64,000 nt of DNA from NCBI RefSeq assembly GCF_002865645.1, contig NW_020194554.1, positions 744,001-808,000 of the forward strand. The letters run 5' to 3'. Below, in pieces: positions 55,181 to 64,000 of the stretch. Source of the DNA: Hyaloscypha bicolor E (taxonomy: Eukaryota; Ascomycota; Leotiomycetes; Helotiales; Hyaloscyphaceae). The stretch's first letter is position 1; the number at the start of each line of letters is the position of its first letter. The position numbers were made by a program, and so were the translations under genes. The notes under the pieces are model-generated. The model was not told the DNA's origin. It did not search any database and was given only the letters and a program-made list of their open reading frames with translations.

Positions 55181-56645
55181 CTAAACATACCACCCCTTTT
55201 TGCTTACGTTGGAGTGCTCTTCCTCCTCTCGATGTCGTATCATGGGTTCTTTGATGTCGAAGACGTCTATGAGCTGCTCCCAATAGTCCATGTCGATTGC
55301 TAGGACAGCTTGGTGCTTTGCCTTTTCGTGGCCATTGACCTTGCTACCACTGACTTCTGGGAAATCTAGAAAACGATCAGTCCCGTTGTCAGGTATGAAT
55401 CGAAGGGAGCCACATACTGAGATAGGGAAGGCCACGATCATCCATCGAGATTCCTACCTTGCCGTCCCTGATCAAGAAGCTCACGTAGAACATATTCTCG
55501 ATCGTTTGGCCGAACGAATGAGGGTTAATGACAAACTTGAAAAATGCAAGGCCTCCGTCTCCTTTCGATACACCGTATCTGTCTAGTAGCTCGTCAACCT
55601 CCTTATCTGCCATATCATCACGAGTTTGTGCTTCCACCGCGTTGATCGCACTAGCCTGGACCTTCTTCAGTCGCGTGAGAATTTGGGTACACAGGGTGGT
55701 CAGACCCGCCTCTGACTTGGTGATATCGTCTGCTTGAAGAACTTCAGGGCGCGTCTCTTGCAGGTTGTTAGGTCGAAAAGCCGCTTTGCGAACGACTTGC
55801 GCTCGTACACGCTTCTGTAGTGACAGCGGACCGAGCAAGAAACCAGAGACCGAAGGCCGAGAATTGTTTCTAACGGATGCATGCCTTCCAAGATATGCCC
55901 AATCAACAACCTCTCCGTCGTTGTCATCGTCATCGTCCTCATCGTCATCCCGCCTTCTGCGCCGTTGGGTATTGCTTGGAGCTTCCCCATCTTCCCCTGC
56001 ACCCTGTCTCATGAATGATAAACATCTTGATATGAATTCGTCCACATCCACCCCTTGTGCAGTGTCCCCAGATATCAGGGCCACCGTCTTCTTGTATGAA
56101 TACTCAGCGACTGTCGTAAGGAGACGAGAATCGATTGTAGCATCGGTTGTCTGTTTCACTTTTCCAGATAGCTCATTCGCTTTTAGAATTGTGTCTTTGA
56201 GGCCAGTCGAACTTGGGTTCAAGAACTCGGCGCGGTTCTCCAGTAAGTTCTTAGACAAGTCTCTTAAGCCCTTTCGAAGTCTTCTTCGCACTTCAATATC
56301 TTGATCTGGGTCGTAATCAGCCTCGGAATCGTCTTCGTTGACTTCAACTGTGCGTCTTCTTCGTGTGCGCTCATTGGGATGGTCCGACTCCGCTGGGCGC
56401 TTTCTTCGTCCCTGCTCACTCAACGTAGGCATGCTTGGAGGGCCCATTGGTGTGCGGCCCTTTCCTTTGTCAACAGAAGCCCTAGACGATCGGTTCTCCT
56501 TATCAGAGGACACAGAAACTGCAGGTGAAGGTGACATTGAGGGTTGAGTCGCGTTACTGCGTCGCTGACGACTCGGAGGAGGAGATGCTTCGTATAAGTC
56601 GTCCCGGAAAGACGCGGGCGATTCGGCCTTCGTAGAGCGCGCCAT
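55181..56645 (-). CDS. NSE4: Nse4, kleisin subunit of the SMC5-SMC6 complex
   Basis: Kleisin that bridges the SMC5 and SMC6 heads in the nuclear complex for recombinational repair and chromosome stability. Exons 56645-55418 and 55365-55181 give 470 aa. The N-terminal ~125 residues are disordered and basic/Ser-rich. The helical N-terminal kleisin part follows (RKGLRDLSKNLLENRAEFL, then ANELSGKVKQT). An Asp-run (DDDEDDDDDNDG) precedes VVDWAYLGRHASV. The C-terminal winged-helix signature FFKFVINPHSFGQTIENMFY is clear, followed by VGISMDDRGLPYL. Removing the 52-bp intron joins it to NFPEVSGSKV and yields the family's usual end EPMIRHREEEE. It is divergent from VPS34 with 418 bp between starts. 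Confidence 0.95.
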
Positions 56646-57063
56646 CCTGGGTGATTGTATAGAAGGTGCTGCGTTTGTCTTTTGATTGGGATTGCGAGGA
56701 AGCGTTAGGTGCTGCAGTGACCCGCAGCCTGCGCAGCCTGCTGGCCTCGACGCGTCGGACGGTAACCGAAGATCACGCAAACCAAGCAATGAAGATAGCG
56801 GAGACGAGCTGAGTTTCCTCGAGGTTTTGTTCGCGCGCGAGGGTCGATTTCGTGGCGGGTGGTTGTGATGCAGAGGGTTGGGAGTGGAAGTCGCGTCACA
56901 GAGTGATTTCAGGGAACAGCTTCCACCACTTCGATAAGGCGCGTCTCTAGCGCCGGAGCGGATTAAGGATTTACCGGCGGCTGCCCTGCCCTGAATGAAG
57001 CCGAGCGTTCAACATTGCATTGCTGAGTCTCTCCAACCTCGAGAAGTCCGAGAAAGATGGATA
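56646..57063. promoter_or_regulatory. Divergent promoter of NSE4 and VPS34
   Basis: 418 bp between opposed start codons. An ATG at 57057, out of frame with VPS34 and 7 bp before its start, begins an overlapping upstream frame. An in-frame ATG also exists at 56995. Confidence 0.5.
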
Positions 57064-59998
57064 ATGGAACCCTTTTCTTTTGCCAGCTCGGAAGCTGTGG
57101 AGATACCTGTCAATATCAGGATGTCAGTCTTGTTCAGAAACAACTTTGCCATCTGGCTAACATTATCACAGAGTCAGCCTAGAAGGAGAACAAACGCCAA
57201 TACCCTTCTCTACCCTCATTAATAGACCGGACCTGAGGCATATCGGGTCGAACTTGAAGTACTTGAGCCTGCCAAGAATTAATGGTGAACTGCAGATGCT
57301 GACAGAAGTGTAGCCCCCATTCTGATCTCTTCGTAACTGTCCAACTCTGGGCAGATTCCAAGCCACTGACCATCCCGGTCCAAACACCCTACAAGCCGTT
57401 CCGCAATGAGAGAAAGTAAGCAACAACTTTGATGCAGGATTCTGAGGAGTACGCTGACTCCCACCAAGGTGGAACGAGTGGCTCACGCTGCCAATAAATT
57501 ACTCAACATTACCCTTGAGCTCACAACTCGCGATCACAATATGGGATTTATCACCTACGGGCGGCGACGGCGCACAAGGTCATGCTATTCCCTTTGGAGG
57601 AACCACGCTTCCCCTATTTGATAAGGAGAACCAGCTCCAGAAAGGCCGTCAAAAATGCTTTCTCCACCGCCGCAAAGCCGCAGATGGCTTGGACTCCTCT
57701 TCTACACCTTCCACACCCCAAAGCTCACGGAGGAATGGTGGGAAGGGAAAGGAACACATAGCATCTGTGGATAAAGAGAGCGAGGAGCTGGACAGACTTG
57801 AGAAGTTGTTCAAAAAGCACGAAATGGGCGAGATACCCCGCATCGAATGGCTGGATCAACTAGTATTTCGAGGGGTGGAGAAGCGTGGATTGCAGGCTTC
57901 AAGTACATCAATGAAAGCCCTGCAACGAAGAAGATCCCGGCATCAGAGCACTGTCATGACACTGGATGGAACGGAAGAGAAGCAAGCGAACGGGGACAAA
58001 GAAAAGAAGGACGCAGTCGAAGACGCTATTGACGATGAGCGCTTCACACTCTATGTTGAATTACCCAGATTTGACTTCCCGGTTGTCTTCGCGGATCATG
58101 AATATCCTCCGCCGCCGATCTCTTCCCTTCAACACCTCTCGTCCTCACAGTCCAATATCATACTCAAGCCGCCACCAGAAGTCCATTACGGGCCTGGAAT
58201 TAATGGTCTTGGGGATAATGATGACCATGGATTTGGAGGACGTCTTGTCAGGGTGTATGATCCTGAAGTTGGGGCTAGGGACAATCCGGCTGAGAGTAAA
58301 CATCGCCGGCTTGTTCGAAGTCATCGAACGGGCGTCCTAGATCGCGATTTGAAACCAAATGCGAAAGTTAGGGACGAACTCAATGGGATCATGGCCTACT
58401 CACCAACACACTTTCTCTCTCCCGAGGAGAAAGATCTTGTCTGGAAGTTCCGGCATCATCTGACAAGAGACAAGAGAGCTCTTACCAAGTTTGTGAAGTC
58501 TGTGAACTGGCATGATCAGAGTGAATCTCGGCAAGCGGTGCAGATATTGGCGAAATGGACAGAGGTTGATGTCGATGATGCTCTTGAACTTCTGGGTCCT
58601 ACCTTCGATAATCCGGCGGTCAGGGCTTATGCTGTCGATCGACTTCGAAAGGCCGACGATGATGAACTTCTGCTTTATCTTTTACAGTTGGTCCAGGCCC
58701 TCAAATTTGAGCATATTTCGCCAGATTCTAGACAGGATGCCACCCAGGATTCATCTCTTGCAAGGTTTCTCATCGCGAGGGCAACCAACAACTTCATGCT
58801 TGGGAATTACTTCCATTGGTATTTGATGGTGGAGTGCGACGATAAGAGCGAAGATCAGAGCAGCGAATACCGAAAACTCTTTGCTAAGGTGGAATATGAT
58901 TTCATGACCGATCTCGTGAAGCTTCCCGGTGGGGTAGAGACACGAAAAGTACTTCTGCGACAAGGCGAGCTAATAACAGTGTTGTCCAAGATTTCCATGG
59001 ACATCAAGGTCTCTCGTGAGACTGTCCCCAAGAAAGCAGAGCGAGTCAAGCAATTTCTGGCAGATCCCAAGAATGAGATTATTACGATCGATCCTCCGCT
59101 GCCTTTGCCGCTGGACCCCTCGGTTACGATTACAGGCGTTGATCCAGCAGACACGAATGTGTTCAAATCTTCACTATTTCCAATCATGATGACGTTCAAG
59201 ACTTTAACGAAGCAGAAATATCAAATCATGTTCAAGACAGGAGATGATCTAAGGCAGGACCAACTGGTGATTCAGATTATCACTCTTATGGATCAGCTGC
59301 TTCGAAAAGAAAACTTGGATTTGAAACTTTCTCCGTACAAGATTCTGGCTACAGGAGCTACCGCTGGAGCAGCTCAGTTCGTCCCATCAATGAGTTTACA
59401 GGGAATTGTCAACAAATACAGGGGTAACACTGTGCTGGCATATCTGAAATACAACAACCCAGATGATAAAGCACCACTCGGGGTCAGGAAAGAAGCTCTA
59501 GATATCTTCATCAAATCCTGTGCTGGATACTGCGTGATCACCTACCTCCTCGGCGTCGGAGATCGGCATCTCGACAACCTACTCCTCGCCCCGGATGGCC
59601 ACTTCTTCCACGCAGATTTCGGGTTCATCCTCGGTCGAGACCCCAAGCCCTTCGCACCAGCCATGAAACTCTGCAAAGAAATGGTCGACGGCATGGGCGG
59701 CTCCGCCTCGGAACAATACAAGCAATTCAAGCAATACTGCTTTACAGCCTACACCACCCTCCGCAAATCCTCCAACCTGATTCTCAATCTCTTCAGTCTA
59801 ATGGTCGACGCGAATATCCCTGATATCAAGCTGGAACCGGATAAAGTCGTGTTGAAGGTTAAGGAGAGGTTCCATTTGGAGATGAGTGAGGAGGATGCGA
59901 TTAGACATTTTGATACGCTGATTGAGGATTCGTCGAATGCGATCTTTCCAGTGGTTATTGATAGGTTGCATGGGTTTGTGCAGCATTTTAGGGCGTGA
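57064..59998 (+). CDS. VPS34: Phosphatidylinositol 3-kinase Vps34 (class III)
   Basis: Class III PI 3-kinase making PI3P on endosomes, vacuole and autophagosomes, with Vps15 and Atg6/Vps30. Exons 57064-57122, 57172-57258, 57314-57415 and 57469-59998 give 925 aa. The spliced N-terminus reads MEPFSFASSEAVEIPVNI, then a C2 domain (SLEGEQTPIPFSTLINRPDL, DLFVTVQLWADSKPL, FRNERKWNEWLTLPI). The helical PIK domain starts near YSPTHFLSPEEKDLVWKFR. The kinase domain has the P-loop region and GDDLRQDQLVIQ, the catalytic loop GVGDRHLDNLLL (about residues 779-790) and HADFGFILGRDPKP. The first intron has an unusual GTCAGT donor, but the junction frame fits. An insertion of about 60 polar residues sits within the C2 domain (SSSTPSTPQSSRR region), common in moulds. 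Confidence 0.97.
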
Positions 59999-60352
59999 TC
60001 AATACCGTAGATGGACGGAGTTAGGGATTGGGGGTTGGGAAGGATAGAGTCAGGTAGATTCAATTCTCTGGAATTGGTAATGCCAGACTCTCATCACTTC
60101 AAAATCTTTCAAATAGATGTCGCTGTTTCAGATCTCCGTTGGAACTGCTTGGGACAATCTCCACCTCACACGTTGTGATTTTTTGGTCTCCAGTTCGTGC
60201 ATTGGAAAGGAACGTCGGAAATGAACACACCGAAGTAGAAAAGAAATGCAAATGATGCCGTATATTTGCTATAAGTTAATCCTACTTTTACAAAAAAAAA
60301 ACTGCTAATTTCCTCGGACAACCAGTGCCAATTGGAGTAAGAAATCCGCTCC
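59999..60352. other. Intergenic region between convergent ends
   Basis: 354 bp with the 3' flanks of VPS34 and of the TPR-like fragment. An A-run lies near 60291-60301. No gene seen. Confidence 0.45.
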
Positions 60353-60950
60353 TCACTCCTTCAAACCCTTAAAATTCTCTGCAACTTTCTGCATCTCCTC
60401 CGTCTCCTCAACCTTATACGGCCCACTCATCCTCTCCACAATCGCTAACCCCTCCTTCAATATCTCCCCCGCCTCCCCAATCTTCCTCTGCTTCTCCAAA
60501 ACAGAGATCATCCCCCGGGAACCCCCAAGATACTGCGGGCTCTCCTCCCCAAGATTTGAGACCGCGCCTGCAACTTGCTTCGAGTCTGGTCCAGAGACTT
60601 TATCACTCTCTGTGATAAGCTTGTTATATACTGTTTCGGCTTCTTCGCATTGCCCCAGTTCAGCGCAGATCATTCCTACGGTATGGAGAGCGGTAAAACG
60701 AAGTTTGTTCGTGGGCTCAAGTGTCTCGTTTCTCTGTACGACGGTTTTGGTGAGGACGTCTTTCACCGCCAGGAGTTTGGAGTGGTTGAGGGCATCGTCT
60801 TGGTTGACGGTTGCAGTTGCGAGGGCGGGCTCGGGGACACCGCCGTCTGGGAATGTTTGGGAGATGGCGTACTTGAGTTTTGGGGTGATTACAAGGGACT
60901 CCCAGAATGGGGTCTTGAGGGAGGACTCCTTTGATTGAAGGTCGGGGCTG
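60353..60950 (-). pseudogene. TPR-like protein fragment without 5' end
   Basis: The minus-strand frame is open from about 60975 to the stop at 60353 and encodes helix-pair repeats resembling kinesin-light-chain/TPR units: FTALHTVGMICAELGQCEEA, VYNKLITE, and LEKQRKIGEAGEILKEGLAI. No ATG precedes the repeats before an upstream TAA. The piece starting QSKESSLKTPFWES could be an internal exon behind an AG at about 60951. I see no upstream exon within 1 kb, so it is most likely the 3' remnant of a TPR gene. A spliced, more distant start cannot be excluded. Confidence 0.5.
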
Positions 60951-60975
60951 ATATTTTGGAAGGATAGTATTAGAG

Positions 60976-61844
60976 TTGAAGCTTAGGGAGTTGGAATGTG
61001 TTTAATAGATATGATATTCTTTTAGATCTTTTTTTAAATTCAAAAAGTCGATGAAAGGGAGAAAAATCTAACAAATGTTGCAGCCTAGAATTGTCAACCT
61101 TCTGGGATCAATCAAAACCCTGCACGTCTCTGCTTTCAGGTACTCGACAAACCAAGATGCATCAAATGCTGGAGATAAAACATAAGTTGTGCATGACATG
61201 TAGAGCTTCCTGCAGCCGGAAAGGCTAGGCAACAACTTGAGGTTTCATTGTTTACCAAGAGTTGGCAGATCAACGCCCCTTTGTCCGCACTGTTATCGTC
61301 TTACCTGCCGTTTCGGGTTTCATATGCAGCCAACGATCTGAAGTCATTCCCTGTCCTTCTTGTTGAATCGGGAATATGGTAAGCCTTTGAATGACGTATA
61401 TTTTCATTTATTTGTCAAGAGTTGGCATATCAACGGACTGCTATGACTTCGGGCTGCACTAGGCAACCAATTTATTCACACTTCTGGCAATCTGAAGCAA
61501 AATACCTTGTTTTTTGAATTGAGTGAGGAGTGTGGTAAGCCCTCGTATTACCTATCGACTATGTTTTGCTATTGTTCTATGTGATTTGTCAGGTGAGCCC
61601 AGTGTGAGCGCTGCTCACGCGTTAGCCCTTATAGTCCACTCTCCGCCCTCGGCTACGACTCGTTTGTAGAGACCACACCTCCTTCACAAGAGTCATGATC
61701 GCTACCTTTTCGGCTCAATTTGTCCTTATTGAAACCAGAGACTGGGCGAATCAAACTTTACCTTGCTGTCTCTTGACTGGCGCGCCATGTAAGCCTCTCG
61801 ATGTCTTCTGCTCTCCCTTGCCGCTTCTAGCTTGGCATATTTGG
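60976..61844. repeat. Gene-free stretch with a degenerate direct repeat
   Basis: The words CAAGAGTTGGCAGATCAACG (near 61256) and CAAGAGTTGGCATATCAACG (near 61418) recur about 162 bp apart. GGTAAGCC-type words recur at about 61379 and 61535, and GTAAGCC again near 61790. These look like degraded tandem units of one ancestral sequence. No gene is visible. Confidence 0.45.
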
Positions 61845-62545
61845 TCAATATGGTAATTGTTGAATGAGTTCAGGAGAACCTATTGACGTAGTTCCGAGCT
61901 CCTCCTGTGACATTCGTTGATCCAGAATGTCCAGCGCTTCTTGTGTGTCTTCGTTGAAGGAGGGTTCCGTTCCCATTCTGAAAAGATCTCCAGCTGTCTG
62001 AGAAGCACCAATACTATATGGAGAATCAGCCACTTGACCCTCTAAACTAGAGGTTTTGAATACTTCATACCTATCGAAGCTTGGTTGCGTCGCCTGGGTG
62101 GCATTTTGGACCAAGGTAGGCCTCGGTGCCGTCACTCGGTATGCATGCCATGCTCCTAGCCGAACTAGGACAAAGGTCCTGAATGAATTAACAGCCCATG
62201 TGTGGATCTGATCAACCAGGTAATGAAGGTGCCAAGCCTCTTTCTTATTCGTGATATAACCCTTCTCAGCGAGAGGAATATCTCGGGGGGTTCACTCACG
62301 CATCAATCAATTCTTGTGGGATCGGGCAACCAAAGCGGAACTTCAGGTATAAGCCTGCGATAGTAGACAAACAGTCTTCAATGTGGACTCTCTGATGTCA
62401 TAGAGAACACTTGGAATCTCTCATTCTCGCTCTCCTGGTAAGTGCGGGCAGATTCTGGATGACCTGGTTGAAGACAAAGATCGTGGAGGTCGTTAAGATA
62501 AATTTCACTCGATCTCCGAACCTGGTTCAATCCTGGATCCGACAT
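61845..62545 (-). pseudogene. Fungal gene remnant of unknown family
   Basis: An ATG at 62545 opens MSDPGLNQVRRSSEIYLND, a start reminiscent of a mould-specific family with regulatory or STAND-like members. The frame then breaks near 62410. Further on, CPIPQELIDA (ending 62300) joins TFVLVRLGAWHAYR after a 121-bp intron (62299-62179), and the frame continues to a stop at 61845 with an acidic, Ser/Thr-rich tail. The pieces are in plausible order but the middle of the usual protein is missing, so I read this as an internally deleted remnant. Confidence is limited because the family is recalled only from its general look. Confidence 0.4.
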
Positions 62546-64000
62546 GGTCTTCTTTGCTTCGTATACAGCTTATGGAAACGCAAGGGGGAATGAGAGCTAT
62601 TGTTGGATCACTAAAGCACACTCTGGGTTTCAAAGCAGATCTGGGACGCATTCGACGTTCAGTAAAAGCTCGGACGATGATTCTTCGCCTACCGATAGAC
62701 TAAAAGTGCAATCCAGTATTCAATAAGCACGCACTGTTATGCTCTCCTAGGGGTGGCATATGTAAGGATTTGGGAAGACCAATATTATTATTGATAAATT
62801 TTTGGGGTTTAGACCAATAATATACAATAAATGATACTATTTATAGGTATTCTTCCCAAATAAGCTAGAACCCACTCTGAACCAATACTTCGTAGAATTA
62901 CTGCAATTGCTGTCACGTGCGGACAGAATTTCACACAATTATCTAAACTTCTCTTAATATCAATTAAGTATCTCTGTTTTCATCCCTGTTCTTCGTGATT
63001 TTTATACTAATAATGCATAAACACCATAAATTCTGCATAAATATTCTGCATTTATTACTGGCTAGACCAATATTATTTAAGTTAGCGCTAGCCCACTATT
63101 ATTTACATAAATTAAATAAATTCGTCCATCCCTATGCTCTCCGAGTTCTACATTATTGTTGCGGCAGGCTCCTGTGTCTGAGTTCACAGACTACTCATTG
63201 GCTGACCTAAGAATTTCTTCCGAGCTTTCACATACCATTCGCTCCTGATGCAGAACCCTTTTCATTTTCTGGATCTCGGCATGAACCGATCGGCTGGGGA
63301 AGCGGGCCCAAAGCCACTGGGTTGGTGTTTCAGAAATTTCTCGACGCCGATTGGTACCACCAGCACACTTCACTCCCTGTTCCACAGGGTCCCGCATGAA
63401 GCCTGGGGGATTTCGCCCTGCAGAAAGCGTTCAATGATCGATAATCCATAAATCCTTGCACCTTGCGCGCGGTCCTCCACGCCCGACCGTTATCCATTTC
63501 CAGCCAGAATTTCATCTCCTTTCCCGCCATAAGCTCTCTTGTCGCTATTTCAATCAAAAAATCTTGCATTGCTCCGAGGATATGTCAAAATGTATGTCAA
63601 ATAGCTGCACTTCGCTTCTTGCTCTTTTGTAATTCGGACATTCTAGAACGAGTCAATGCGCCAAAAAACTTAAAACTTTACTGTAGTGTAATCCAAGTAA
63701 GGGAGGTCCCATCTTTGATGGCTGAGACACGCGCCACGCACTTCCCGTTGTTTAACACGGCTCGGCTTCTTCCTGGATAGGCAACCGACCTCGACCGACC
63801 CAGTCCCCATATATACTGATGCTTCATTCTTAAACACTGAACATGACTATCATCACCCATTCACATCTTGACTCTGAACTATTTCTTTCTATAATCATTG
63901 CACGTAGTGATAAATCTCACTTCACGGTGTTGCAGTGGTAATCAAAATGATGGAAGTTGGGCAGGTCCGTCTGAAGTTTTCATTTCTTGCAACGCTCCTA
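62546..64000. other. AT-rich gene-free end of the window
   Basis: About 1.45 kb. An inverted repeat ATTTGGGAAGA (62768-62778) / TCTTCCCAAAT (62851-62861) encloses 72 AT-rich bases. The word GACCAATA recurs at about 62778, 62814 and 63065. These may be remains of a small transposon, but no target duplication was found. Frames further right lack motifs. Confidence 0.45.

Noticed and set aside
55765..56304. 179-codon Ser-rich plus-strand frame over NSE4
   Set aside because: Shadow of NSE4; the Ser runs are the complement of its Asp-run.
1..64000. CRISPR arrays, bacterial operons, rRNA genes and an evident biosynthetic cluster
   Set aside because: None found; the window is eukaryotic, no regular spacer array occurs and no PKS, NRPS or terpene synthase signature is present.

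Overview
The window is nuclear DNA of a filamentous ascomycete (Pezizomycotina). Genes carry many short introns (about 41-90 bp) with GT...CTAAC/CTGAC...YAG signals. The families are typical of moulds: HET, 2EXR, fungal rhodopsin-domain membrane proteins, GH7 and GH11, and a fungal dynamin-like GTPase. Conserved housekeeping genes (Vps34, Nse4, Nup57, Tom5, glycine dehydrogenase, a complex I CHCH subunit) sit between them. Leotiomycetes is my guess for the class; it is inference only. All gene models below were spliced by hand; exon sums were checked for divisibility by three and junctions for reading frame.

Left third (1-14.4 kb) is accessory and partly decayed. It holds a four-exon amino-acid/choline-type permease, a secreted protein of unknown function, a 650-bp MITE with TA target duplication, a broken HET fragment, a broken GH7 endoglucanase, an intact HET gene and a 262-bp MITE with TTA target duplication. 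Large stretches between them hold nothing I can call.

The middle (14.4-31 kb) contains a Uls1-type SNF2/RING translocase, two tandem 2EXR genes (the first interrupted by one in-frame TAA), a lineage-restricted 518-aa protein, an RNPS1-like SR protein with a GC-AG intron, a tRNA-Thr(AGT) gene and a seven-TM rhodopsin-domain protein. The tRNA is the most unusual object: a 50-nt GT...CTAAT...AG block sits exactly at the 5' edge of its T-loop, and excising it rebuilds a standard tRNA and a consensus B-box.

The right half (34-60 kb) is mostly housekeeping and arranged in divergent pairs that share short promoters: glycine dehydrogenase / Tom5 (both mitochondrial), complex I subunit / Nup57, and Nse4 / Vps34. 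Between the pairs lie an M3-family metallopeptidase, a large dynamin-like GTPase, a GNAT acetyltransferase and a GH11 xylanase-like gene with no ATG. The last 4 kb is a gene graveyard: two fragments without proper starts, then AT-rich DNA with degenerate repeats.

Taken together, two plant-cell-wall hydrolases (GH7, GH11) in one window look decayed or start-less, while the core genes are intact.
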